A stretch of DNA of 64,000 nucleotides from Archangium primigenium (lineage in GTDB: Bacteria; Myxococcota; Myxococcia; Myxococcales; Myxococcaceae), in assembly GCF_016904885.1 (NCBI RefSeq), contig NZ_JADWYI010000001.1, positions 3,844,001 to 3,908,000 on the forward strand, read 5' to 3'. The notes beneath the pieces were generated by a model. That model was not told the DNA's origin, searched no databases, and was given only the letters and a program-made list of their open reading frames with translations. Shown one piece after another: positions 34,341 to 42,094 of the stretch. The translations under genes and the position numbers were made by a program. Each line of letters starts with the position of its first letter. Positions within the stretch are counted from its first letter, which is position 1.

Positions 34341-34361
34341 GAGCCCCTCCGTCAGGGGCTC
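34341..34361. terminator. stem-loop between convergent genes
   Basis: GAGCCCCT (34341-34348) and AGGGGCTC (34354-34361) form a perfect 8-bp stem with a 5-base loop. It begins 8 bases after the pectinacetylesterase stop codon and touches the stop codon of the facing DUF2845 gene, so it can serve both. There is no T-tract. Confidence 0.55.
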
Positions 34362-34710
34362 AGCGGCCGTAGCCGCCACTGCGCACGTCGACGAGCACGC
34401 CGTTCTCGAACACGGCGATCTGCATGAGGCGCGAGGGGCCGAAGTTGTACGTCCACTCCTCGATCGTCTTGTGCACGACGTGCCGCTGCGAGGTGGTGGT
34501 GCCCGAGTCGCTGTCCTGGGTGCGCGTGCTCGCGCCCACGGACTCGGTGCGGGTGTCCTTGGCGAGGGGCTCGCCGCACCGCATGAGGACGTCGCTCTTG
34601 GAGGCGCCGTCCGAGGCGAGCTGGTTGCCGCAGCGCAGGGTGGCCGCGTCCCCGCGAGCGGGCAGCAGCAGGGTGGAGAGCAGCAGGGTGGAGAGCAGCA
34701 GGGCACGCAT
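34360..34710 (-). CDS. DUF2845-type secreted protein
   Basis: A 116-residue protein with an unusually repetitive signal peptide (LLLSTLLLSTLLLP), cleaved near GDAA. The mature part starts LRCGNQLAS and continues KSDVLMRCGEPL, the two-Cys pattern typical of DUF2845 proteins, and ends with the WTYNFGPSRLMQIAVFENGVL block. These small exported proteins are widespread and of unknown function. AAGGA lies about 9 bases before the ATG at 34710. It is divergent from the caspase-like gene by 84 bases. Confidence 0.85.
   Translation of the reverse strand: MRALLLSTLLLSTLLLPARGDAATLRCGNQLASDGASKSDVLMRCGEPLAKDTRTESVGASTRTQDSDSGTTTSQRHVVHKTIEEWTYNFGPSRLMQIAVFENGVLVDVRSGGYGR
34664..34703. repeat. 15-bp tandem repeat in signal-peptide codons
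   Basis: Two exact copies of AGCAGCAGGGTGGAG (34664-34678 and 34679-34693) and a 10-base partial third. On the minus strand they encode the repeated Leu-Leu-Leu-Ser-Thr of the DUF2845 signal peptide. In-frame slippage would change the length of the hydrophobic core. Confidence 0.85.
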
Positions 34711-34794
34711 GGAAGGCCGTCCTTGGGCGGAGGGGGGTCGCGGATGCGCCGGACGCCCGCGCGTGGGAGGATATTCAACGCGAGGAGGCGGTCC

Positions 34795-35415
34795 ATGGGC
34801 TTGAGGTTGATGGTGTACGACCGGACCTGCGCGGGGCGCTGGGGCCTGCCCGGGCTCACCGCCTCCTGGCGGGTCGGCGGGGTGCTGTACCGGGGACTGG
34901 GCCGGCTCGATGACCGGCACGGCGTGACGGGCTGGCCCGAGGCCCTGGACTGGCTGCTCGCGCGCTCCGAGGCGGAGCCGATCGACGAGGTGCAGTACTG
35001 GGGACATGGGCATTGGGGCCGCGTACTCGTCGATCGCACGTCCCTGGACGCGACGGCCCTGCGCCCGGGACATCCGTGGCACGCGCGCCTGGCGGCGCTG
35101 CGCGAGCGCATGACGCCCGGGGGCGAGGCGCTCTGGTGGTTTCGCACGTGCGAGACGTTCGGCACGGCCCGGGGCCATGACTTCGCCCGGGCCTGGACGC
35201 GGTTCTTCGGCTGCCGCGCGGCGGGACACACCTACATCATCGGGCCCTGGCAGAGCGGGCTGCACTCGCTGCGCGCGGGCGAGGAGCCCTCCTGGTCGGT
35301 GGAGGAGGGCGTCGTGCCGGGGTCGGATCCCGCGCGGCCCCGGGCCCTGTGGTCGGGCCCTCGCGAGCCGCGCACCATCACCTGTCTGGGGGGGCGGATT
35401 CCCGCGGGCTACTGA
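34795..35415 (+). CDS. possible caspase-fold (CHAT/DUF4347-like) protein
   Basis: A 206-residue cytosolic protein. It has a His motif, [18 protein letters not shown] (64-81, His71/His73), and a Cys motif, [20 protein letters not shown] (112-131, Cys119), spaced as in clan CD peptidases and the DUF4347/CHAT group, with a third-strand block GHTYIIGPW. If correct, His71 or His73 and Cys119 would be the dyad. No fusion domain is present, unlike most bacterial CHAT proteins. The alternative is an uncharacterised myxobacterial family with this fold but no activity. GAGGAGG lies about 6 bases before the ATG. Confidence 0.75.
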   Translation: MGLRLMVYDRTCAGRWGLPGLTASWRVGGVLYRGLGRLDDRHGVTGWPEALDWLLARSEAEPIDEVQYWGHGHWGRVLVDRTSLDATALRPGHPWHARLAALRERMTPGGEALWWFRTCETFGTARGHDFARAWTRFFGCRAAGHTYIIGPWQSGLHSLRAGEEPSWSVEEGVVPGSDPARPRALWSGPREPRTITCLGGRIPAGY

Positions 35416-35471
35416 GCCCCGCGGGCCGCGGCGCTTGTCTGGGCGGGGAGGCTCTGCGAGCGTGCGCCGCC

Positions 35472-35963
35472 ATGAGCACTCGACCGTTTCGGATCCTGGG
35501 TCTGCAGCAGGTGGCCATCGGGGGGCCCGACAAGGCACCCCTGCGCAAGCTCTGGGTGGACGTGCTGGGCCTGGAGCCCGTGGGCACCTACCGCAGTGAG
35601 CGCGAGAACGTGGATGAGGACATCGTCGTGGCGGGGGTGGGCCCCTTCCGCGTCGAGGTGGACCTGATGCAGCCGGTGGATCCCCAGGGCAAGCCCCGGG
35701 TGCACGAGCCCGCGCTCAACCACCTGGGCCTGTGGGTGGACGACCTGGGCGCGGCGGTGCGCTGGCTGGAGGGGCAGGGCGTGCGCTTCGCGCCGGGCGG
35801 CATCCGCAAGGGCGCGGCCGGCTTCGACGTGACGTTCATCCACCCCAAGGGCAACGAGCCCTTCCCGCTGGGCGGCGAGGGCGTGCTCATCGAGCTGGTG
35901 CAGGCGCCCCCCGAGGTCATCTCCGCCTTCGAGACGCTCGCGCGGGCTCAGGGCGCCCGGTAG
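35472..35963 (+). CDS. VOC-superfamily (glyoxalase-like) protein
   Basis: A 163-residue protein with two beta-alpha-beta-beta-beta modules: the first begins [12 protein letters not shown] and the second [18 protein letters not shown], ending [10 protein letters not shown]. Metal ligands would be Gln (in place of the usual His at the first strand), His in LNHLG and Glu in LIELV. Related proteins include methylmalonyl-CoA epimerase and lactoylglutathione lyase; length and the tail segment resemble the epimerase. No clear ribosome site precedes the ATG. The final codons overlap the convergent PLA2-like gene by 16 bases. Confidence 0.88.
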   Translation: MSTRPFRILGLQQVAIGGPDKAPLRKLWVDVLGLEPVGTYRSERENVDEDIVVAGVGPFRVEVDLMQPVDPQGKPRVHEPALNHLGLWVDDLGAAVRWLEGQGVRFAPGGIRKGAAGFDVTFIHPKGNEPFPLGGEGVLIELVQAPPEVISAFETLARAQGAR

Positions 35964-36541
35964 TTCTGCACCTTGGAGTTGAGCTCCACCGCCGTGGCGT
36001 AGATCTGCGCCCAGGCGCGGCTCTTGAAGCGGTCCAGGGTGCCGGACTTGGCGTTGGCGTGCGCGAAGAGGTCCTCGCGGAACATCGCGTCGGCCGCCTT
36101 GCGCGCGTCGGGGCCCAGGGGCTGGCCCACCTTGGCGTGGTAGCGCAGCAGGTCGTAGCCGTAGTCGTGCGTCTTGGCCATCACGTCGAAGTCCTCCACG
36201 GGGCCGATGCCACCGGGAGACGACGCGAAGCCCAGCGGATCCTGCATCCGGGGGCCGTTGGGCGTCTGCAGCTGGTAGGGCTTGTAGCCCATCACCTTCT
36301 CGAAATCGGCCGGAGGAGGACGCGCACCCGTGAGGTACTCGTTCATCCGCTGGGCGTCATTGACCTTGGGCGCCAGCGCCACGTTCGCCGTGCGCTGGAG
36401 CGCCGGCGCGAAGGTGTCCACCGGACGCGCGCTCGCCTGGGGCGCGGTGGCCGCGCGGGGCGCGACGGTGCTGGCGGCGGGAGTCGTGGCCTCGGGAGCG
36501 GGCAGCCGGCTGGGGATGTTGCTCTTGATGCGCAGGTCCAT
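35948..36541 (-). CDS. phospholipase A2-like protein
   Basis: A 197-residue protein. The first 60 residues are an Ala/Pro-rich, disordered segment. The later domain contains [17 protein letters not shown] (119-134), where His125-Asp126 followed by Tyr resembles the catalytic HD helix of secreted phospholipases A2, and a second helix [16 protein letters not shown] that could supply the partner Asp. Disulfides typical of animal PLA2 are absent. No signal peptide is seen, so export would need another route. The ATG at 36541 is favoured; a GTG at 36658 overlapping the stop of the serine hydrolase gene (GTGA) is an alternative that adds 39 residues. Function is predicted only from the motif. Confidence 0.72.
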   Translation of the reverse strand: MDLRIKSNIPSRLPAPEATTPAASTVAPRAATAPQASARPVDTFAPALQRTANVALAPKVNDAQRMNEYLTGARPPPADFEKVMGYKPYQLQTPNGPRMQDPLGFASSPGGIGPVEDFDVMAKTHDYGYDLLRYHAKVGQPLGPDARKAADAMFREDLFAHANAKSGTLDRFKSRAWAQIYATAVELNSKVQNYRAP

Positions 36542-36654
36542 GGCGAATCTCGCTCCCTGGCGCCGTTCCGGGCGCCCGGTGTCTTCGGGGTTGAGAGCGT
36601 TATCGGAAAATGAGACGCGCGGGTTGCGTGGGGAGATGTCGTTGTCGGTGGTTT

Positions 36655-38232
36655 TCACGGGCCGTGTGTGAGCCGGCGCAAGGTCTCCCGCAGGCGGGGC
36701 GTGAAGCGGAAGGGCTCGGGACAGGCGCGGGCCTCGCAGACGGCGAGGTAGTCGTCGAAGAAGGCCGTGGCGCCCCGGGAGGGGTATTCGCGCAGGCGCT
36801 CGGGGCCCCGGGCGTCCTCCAGCGTCCGGGCCATGTGGACCCCCACGCGGATGAAGACGCCCTGGGCGAGCGGGTGGTGGGCGGCGAGGATGCGCGCGCG
36901 CGCGGCACCGGGCTCGCGGGCGAGCGTGTCGGGGTCCAACAGGCGCGCCACCTGGGCGAAGGCCTCCGCGAGGCCTTCCGACGCCGGGGCCGGGCCCGGT
37001 CCGTGCGCGGCCCAGGAGTGGTAGGCGAGCCCGTAGCCGAGGACACGGCCCAGGCCCTCGCTCACCAGGGCGTCCGTGGCGTCCCGGGGGCGGGCGCCCG
37101 AGCGGGGCGCGTCCCGCTCGAGCAGCAGGCGGATGATGTCCGAGGCGAGGCCCTTGAGGAGCGCGGCCTGGCCCTCCACGTTGCTCGTGAGCGCGATCGC
37201 CAGCGACTCGCCCGGCAGCAGCAAGAGGAGCGTGGACGTCTCCGGCTGCGCGCCCGCGTGCGCCACCACGTAGTGGCCCCGGAGCGGCCAGGTCGCGAAG
37301 CCCATGCCGTAGTCGGTGAGCCGCCCGTCCCGGGTGCTCATGGGCGTCTGCATCAGCGCCGTGGTGGCGCGGGACACCAGCCGGGTGTCGAGCAGCGCCT
37401 CCCCGAAGCCGAGCAGATCCTCGATGGAGGCCCGGGTGCCGCCGCCCGCGAAGCGCCCGGAGACGTCCACCTCGCGCGAGGGCACCCGCCGCCCGTCCCG
37501 GAGCCGGTAGCCCCGGGCGTGGTGCTCGTCGCGCGTGCGCCGATCATCCAGGGCCGCGTGCGCCATGCCCGCGGGCGCGAAGACGTGCGCCTGGAGGTAG
37601 TCGCCATAGGACTGGCCCGAGGCGGCCTCAAGGGCGGCGCCCAGCAGGTTGTAGGCCCAGGTGCTGTAGATGAAGCGGGTGCCGGGCTCGGCTTCCAGCG
37701 GGTAGTCCGACACGAGCGCCACCGCGCCCGCCGTGTCCAGGGGGCCGGTGTCCTGGCTCGGGCCCAGCCGCCCGTAGTTCGTCACGCCGCCCAGGTGGCC
37801 GAGCAGCTGCCGCACCGTGACGGGCCAGCGCCGCTCGGGCCAGGCGGGCACCCAGGTGTGGATGTCCTCGTCCAGCGCGAGCTGGCCCCGCTCCACGAGC
37901 TGCATCACCGCCACCGCGGTGAAGGACTTGGTGAGCGAGGCCATGCGCCAGGTGGTCCGCGGCGTCGCGGGCAGGTGCCGCTCCACGTCCCTCAGCCCGT
38001 AGGCCCCCACCCAGCGCGCGTGCTGGTGCACCACGCCCACGGCCAGGCCCGCGTGGGGCCCGCGCGCCAGCCGCTCGCGCACCAGGGCCTCGAGCGCCGC
38101 CTGGAGCGAGGCGGGCAGGGCGGGGGACTCGGACGGGGCGGGCACATGGGGCCGCTCACACACGGGGACCCCGCCGGGCGCCGCCTCCACCGGAAGGCCG
38201 AGCAGGAGCACCGTCAGCGCGAGCCGCTTCAC
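36655..38232 (-). CDS. serine hydrolase, LACTB/class C beta-lactamase-like
   Basis: A 525-residue exported penicillin-binding-protein-like hydrolase. The SxxK motif is SLTK (Ser99, Lys102); the second motif is YST (Tyr189), Asn being replaced by Thr as in eukaryotic LACTB; the third is HAG. Residues after about 390 form an added helical domain not found in plain beta-lactamases. Family members are esterases, peptidases or beta-lactamases. The signal peptide begins at a GTG (38232) with GGGAGG about 7 bases upstream. The gene's stop codon overlaps a potential GTG start of the PLA2-like gene, suggesting a two-gene unit. Confidence 0.88.
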   Translation of the reverse strand: MKRLALTVLLLGLPVEAAPGGVPVCERPHVPAPSESPALPASLQAALEALVRERLARGPHAGLAVGVVHQHARWVGAYGLRDVERHLPATPRTTWRMASLTKSFTAVAVMQLVERGQLALDEDIHTWVPAWPERRWPVTVRQLLGHLGGVTNYGRLGPSQDTGPLDTAGAVALVSDYPLEAEPGTRFIYSTWAYNLLGAALEAASGQSYGDYLQAHVFAPAGMAHAALDDRRTRDEHHARGYRLRDGRRVPSREVDVSGRFAGGGTRASIEDLLGFGEALLDTRLVSRATTALMQTPMSTRDGRLTDYGMGFATWPLRGHYVVAHAGAQPETSTLLLLLPGESLAIALTSNVEGQAALLKGLASDIIRLLLERDAPRSGARPRDATDALVSEGLGRVLGYGLAYHSWAAHGPGPAPASEGLAEAFAQVARLLDPDTLAREPGAARARILAAHHPLAQGVFIRVGVHMARTLEDARGPERLREYPSRGATAFFDDYLAVCEARACPEPFRFTPRLRETLRRLTHGP

Positions 38233-38469
38233 CGCACACCTCCCCGGGGCGCCGGGCCCCACCCGCACGCTAGCCAAATCCCTCCGCGCCCGGGGGAGTG
38301 GGGAGGAAAAGGGCAGCGCGCGCGGGCCGGTGTCCGTTTGCTCCACGCCGCCTCGCCCCGCGTCCGAGGGGCCTTCACCTGGAACGCCGCTTGCTCAGAC
38401 GTCCGGGGTTTACCCACTGGGTTCTTTGGGGCCCAAATTTTCGCGACACCAATGGAAAACATCCTCCCC

Positions 38470-39297
38470 ATGAAGAAGCTGTTCTCGTCGTTGCTCGCCG
38501 TGTCCGTCGTGGTGCTGGGTTCCGCCTGCCAGAAGGTGGAGAAGATCGCCGTGACGCCGGCGAAGGTGGAGCTGTCCGAGGCGGGCCAGAAGGCGCAGCT
38601 GGCGCCCCGCGCGCTCACCGCGAAGGACGAGCCCGTGGAGAAGGCGACGTTCGAGTTCGCCTCCAGCGACGGGCAGATCGCCACCGTGGACCCCACGGGC
38701 ACGGTGACGGCGGTGAAGAGCGGCTCGGCCACCATCACCGTGAAGTCCGGTGAGGTGAGCGGCACCACGCCGGTGGAGGTGGTGATTCCCGCCACGCTCG
38801 CGCTGCAGGGCACGCCGGAGACGCTCACGGGCCTGGGCGCGCAGGGCACGCTGAGCGCCGAGGTGAAGGACGACGCGGGCCGCCCGGTGAAGGACGCGCA
38901 GGTGACGTTCACCAGCAGCAACCCCGCGGTGGTGGCGGTGGAGGGCACCATGCTCAAGGCCGTGGCGGTGGGCACCGCCACCGTGACGGCGACCTCGGGC
39001 GCGCTCACGAAGACGGCCGAGGTGAGCGTGAAGTTGCCGGACGTGGAGAGGGTGGCCTTCACCGAGATCGTGCCGGCCACGCTCAAGGTGGGCGAGAGCA
39101 CGGCGCTCACGGCGGTGGCCAAGGGGACCGATGGCGCGTCCATCCAGGGCGTGGCCTTCACCTTCACCACGAGCGACGAGAAGATCGCCACCGTGGACGC
39201 CTCGGGCAAGGTGATGGCGGTCAAGCCCGGCTCCGTCACCATCAAGGCCGAGGGCGGGGGCAAGACCGCCGAGGCGCCGCTGAGCATCAAGAAGTAG
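38470..39297 (+). CDS. bacterial Ig-like (BIG2) repeat lipoprotein
   Basis: A 275-residue lipoprotein with lipobox VVLGSAC followed by three BIG2-type Ig-like domains (about 25-105, 108-190 and 195-275), each with the signature ATVDPTGTVTAVKSGSATI or its variants (AVVAVEGTMLKAVAVGTATV, IATVDASGKVMAVKPGSV). Such domains usually present or bind surface ligands. The start is the ATG at 38470; an in-frame ATG at 38452 is possible and neither has a good ribosome site. It is convergent with the cupredoxin-like gene, 10 bases apart. Confidence 0.85.
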   Translation: MKKLFSSLLAVSVVVLGSACQKVEKIAVTPAKVELSEAGQKAQLAPRALTAKDEPVEKATFEFASSDGQIATVDPTGTVTAVKSGSATITVKSGEVSGTTPVEVVIPATLALQGTPETLTGLGAQGTLSAEVKDDAGRPVKDAQVTFTSSNPAVVAVEGTMLKAVAVGTATVTATSGALTKTAEVSVKLPDVERVAFTEIVPATLKVGESTALTAVAKGTDGASIQGVAFTFTTSDEKIATVDASGKVMAVKPGSVTIKAEGGGKTAEAPLSIKK

Positions 39298-39307
39298 CGC
39301 GCCCGGC

Positions 39308-40120
39308 CTACTTCGCGGCCACGAACTCGAAGGAGGCCGGGGTCTTCTCGCCCTCCTTCACCGTCACCTGGGTGGTGCGCGTGCCCAGCGTCTCGTGCCA
39401 GGCCTCCAGGGTGTACGTGCCCGGGGGCAGGCCCTCGAGCGTGAAGGCGCCGTCCTCCTCGGTGGTGGTGAAGAAGGTGTTGGGGCTCATCACCACCCAG
39501 GCGGACATCCACGGGTGGATGTCGCACTTGAGGTGGATGATCTGCGCGTCGGTGGGCGGCATGGCCTCCTTGGTCCTGAGCGGAGGCTGGGTGACGTTGA
39601 AGAGCTGCTTGGTGCCCGCCATTCCGCGCACGTTGTGCAGGGTGCTGTCGCTGTTCATGAGCACCAGCGGCTGGCCGATGACGGCGCCCTGGACGCGCGG
39701 CTTGTACGTGCAGCGGTTCTGGTCCACCACCACCATGGCGTCCGGCGCGGGCCGGGACTGGCCGACGATCTCCCCCTGCACGCGCACCAGGACGTTGGCC
39801 AGCTTGCCGTCGTGCACCAGGACGGGCTGATCCTCCAGGTCCATGCCATCGCAGTTGGGATCCGAGTCGGGGGTGATGGGCTTGGGCGGCGGAGGCGTGC
39901 CCTTGAAGGTGACGACGCCGACCACCGCGCCGCCGCCCTTGGGCGCCGGGGCCTCGTCCTCCTGGGGCGGGACGGCGTCCTGGGGAAGGGCCTGGGCCCG
40001 GATGGCCGGAGCCGCCGGGGGCGGGGCCGGAGCGACGGGCGCCTCGTCCTTCTTGCAGGCCGTCAGGGTGGCGAGCCCCACGGTGCCGAGCACCGTCAGG
40101 CTCAACGTACGCAGCGTCAT
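39308..40120 (-). CDS. cupredoxin-like lipoprotein with regulatory-like tail
   Basis: A 270-residue lipoprotein (lipobox ATLTAC, then a Pro/Ala linker). The central domain shows a likely type 1 copper site: His162 (TLHNVRG), Cys199, His202 and Met205 in LKCDIHPWM, i.e. C-x2-H-x2-M. The C-terminal part (EDGAFTLEGLPPGTYTLEAW) is the end of a carboxypeptidase-regulatory-like fold, suggesting one mixed domain, as in plastocyanin-like methylamine-utilisation-related proteins. If copper binds, it would carry one electron at the outer surface. GAGGAGA lies about 8 bases before the ATG. Confidence 0.85.
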   Translation of the reverse strand: MTLRTLSLTVLGTVGLATLTACKKDEAPVAPAPPPAAPAIRAQALPQDAVPPQEDEAPAPKGGGAVVGVVTFKGTPPPPKPITPDSDPNCDGMDLEDQPVLVHDGKLANVLVRVQGEIVGQSRPAPDAMVVVDQNRCTYKPRVQGAVIGQPLVLMNSDSTLHNVRGMAGTKQLFNVTQPPLRTKEAMPPTDAQIIHLKCDIHPWMSAWVVMSPNTFFTTTEEDGAFTLEGLPPGTYTLEAWHETLGTRTTQVTVKEGEKTPASFEFVAAK

Positions 40121-40218
40121 CGTGCAATCTCCTCGCACTCCGGCGGCGCGCGGGGGTCGCGGGCCCGGGTGGGGATGGTCCAGACGTGTCGTAACAGAAA
40201 AGCGGTGTTCTGGGCCAA

Positions 40219-41139
40219 TCACGGTGGTTCCGGTTCTCCCGATGTGCCAGGGAGGTCCCCAGGGGGGCGGGCTTCCCGCGGCGGCAGACGTCCCCCCCGG
40301 AAGCCGCGCCAGCGCACGTAGTGGGTGAAGTCGCGCGTGAAGGCCTCCTCGGACAGGCCCACGGCCCGCTCGAAGGCCTCGGCGAACGCCGGGCCGCCGC
40401 GCATCTCGCCGAGCACCTCCCGCACGCGCTCCTCTCCGTAGCGCCGCACGAGGAAGGCGAAGGCGTGGTGGGCCATGCCGTAGACGAGGTTGGACTCGTC
40501 CCGGTAGAGCGCGTCGGGGGCGTGCAGCGGGTCCGCGCCCGGGTTGCGCTCCAGGTAGCGGGCGATCTCCTCCAGGGACACCCACCGGTAGCCCTGCTCG
40601 GCGGTGTACGAGGCCATGCCCTCGCGAAACCACAGGGGGATGTGCTTGCGCGTCCAGCCGAGCCGATCCGCGGCGAGCTGGTACATGAGCGTGTGGGTGA
40701 GTTCGTGCAGGAGCAGCTCGGTGAGCTGGGCGGGGCTGGCGCTGGCGAGGCCCCACGTGGAGGGCGTCTGCAGCAGCACCTCGTCGTAGCGGCTCCAGGC
40801 GCGCAGCCACCCCATGCCCCGCTGCCGCGCGGCGGCCTCCAGGCTCGCATGGGTGGGCATCATCCGCACGATGATGGGCTCGCGCGGCGTGCCCCAGCGC
40901 TCGAGCCGGGGCAGGGCCTCGTCCATGGCGTGCTGGACCCGGGGCACGTCCGCGGCGTTCCGGGGCGCGTACTCGATGCGGTAGCGCCCCGAGGGGCTCG
41001 GCCACTCCTCGGTGAGCCGCGCCCGGTCCGCGAACCGGGGCGCCGCGCAGCCCGCGAGCAGCGCCACGCACACCGCCAGCACCCCCGGCCCTGGCCTCAC
41101 GAGCCCTCGTCCCGTGTCCCCGCGCATCCCTTGCCTCAT
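40219..41139 (-). CDS. gluzincin metallopeptidase lipoprotein (peptidase MA-like)
   Basis: A 306-residue exported protein with lipobox LLAGC (Cys31). Zinc ligands are visible as HELTH (His145, Glu146, His149) and a downstream Glu173 in WFREGMASYTAEQGY, giving the HExxH-x23-E spacing of peptidase MA-type gluzincins. The C-terminal half is helical with FLVRRYGEERVREVLGEM, as in that family. The ATG at 41139 overlaps the stop codon of the upstream phosphatase-superfamily gene (ATGA), implying translational coupling. It likely cleaves proteins at the surface or acts in envelope maintenance. Confidence 0.88.
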   Translation of the reverse strand: MRQGMRGDTGRGLVRPGPGVLAVCVALLAGCAAPRFADRARLTEEWPSPSGRYRIEYAPRNAADVPRVQHAMDEALPRLERWGTPREPIIVRMMPTHASLEAAARQRGMGWLRAWSRYDEVLLQTPSTWGLASASPAQLTELLLHELTHTLMYQLAADRLGWTRKHIPLWFREGMASYTAEQGYRWVSLEEIARYLERNPGADPLHAPDALYRDESNLVYGMAHHAFAFLVRRYGEERVREVLGEMRGGPAFAEAFERAVGLSEEAFTRDFTHYVRWRGFRGGRLPPREARPPGDLPGTSGEPEPP

Positions 41140-42071
41140 GGCACGCCCCACCAGCGAAGCACCGCGCGACCCACATCCGCCACGGTGGCCAGGGACTCCA
41201 GTTCGGGCGCTGGCGGCCCGAAATAGAGCACGGGCACCGGGTTGAGGGTGTGGGAACGCGTGGACAGGTCCTCCACGTTGCCGTGATCGCTGCAGATGAG
41301 GATCCGGGCCTCGGGCGGACGGGTGGCCACCACCGCCCGTGCGAAGGCCTCGAAGGTGTCCAGGGCGTCGTGGGCGGCGGCGAAGTCCTGGGCGTGTCCC
41401 GCCTCGTCGGCCAGGTAGTGCTCGAAGAAGGTGAAGTCGGCCTCGCCCGCCACGCGCCAGAACACCCGGGCCGCCTCCTCCGGGGTGCGCGCGGGCACGC
41501 CCAGGCCGCGCGAGGTGGCGCGCGTGCCGGTGATGTCGTGGGTGAGCCCCCGCCCCGCGCGCGCGTCGTCCAGGGTGCGCAAGGGGACCTGGCCCGCCAC
41601 GAAGGCCAGCGTGCTCGCCGAGGCCTTCAGGCGCCGCAGGGCGGCCGGGGTGAGGGTGAACTCGGGCGGGCTGTCCGAGGGGCGCCGGGGCAGCTGGAGT
41701 GCGTCCAGGTAGGCCACCGGGTAGCAGTTGGCGAAGGTGGCGACGCGGCCCGCCTCCCCCAGGCGCTTGACGAGCGAGCGGCGTGCGAGCAGCGCGCGCA
41801 GGGGGGCGTCCGGGTAGCCCAGCACGTGCCGGCCGATGAGCGCGGGGGCCGGCTCGCCCGTGAGGATGGCCGTCTGGTTGGAGGCGGACTGGGGCCGTCC
41901 GGTGACCCCGAAGGTGGTGTCCACGGGGTACAGGCGGCCCCCGGGGGGCAGGGGCGTTCCGGGCGCGTCCAGGAACTGGGAGAGCAGGTGCCCCCTCCCG
42001 GCGAGCGGGTTGCTCGCCGGCTCGTTTCGTCCGATGCCAACCCCATCAATGAAGAGGACCGCGACGCGCAT
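41136..42071 (-). CDS. alkaline-phosphatase-superfamily metalloenzyme (phosphoglycerate-mutase-like)
   Basis: A 311-residue cytosolic protein. Metal ligands of the superfamily are visible: Asp9 in FIDGVGIGR, Ser/Thr nucleophile region SASNQTAILTG, the DEAGH motif and the pair SDHGNVEDLSTRSHT. This order matches cofactor-independent phosphoglycerate mutase and phosphopentomutase, but it is shorter than either (about 510 and 400 residues), so it is a compact member acting perhaps as a phosphatase or phosphotransferase of unknown substrate. It starts only 23 bases from the divergent DUF4388 gene and is coupled to the metallopeptidase gene. Confidence 0.88.
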   Translation of the reverse strand: MRVAVLFIDGVGIGRNEPASNPLAGRGHLLSQFLDAPGTPLPPGGRLYPVDTTFGVTGRPQSASNQTAILTGEPAPALIGRHVLGYPDAPLRALLARRSLVKRLGEAGRVATFANCYPVAYLDALQLPRRPSDSPPEFTLTPAALRRLKASASTLAFVAGQVPLRTLDDARAGRGLTHDITGTRATSRGLGVPARTPEEAARVFWRVAGEADFTFFEHYLADEAGHAQDFAAAHDALDTFEAFARAVVATRPPEARILICSDHGNVEDLSTRSHTLNPVPVLYFGPPAPELESLATVADVGRAVLRWWGVP

Positions 42072-42094
42072 GACGTGACACAGTATGGGCCGTC

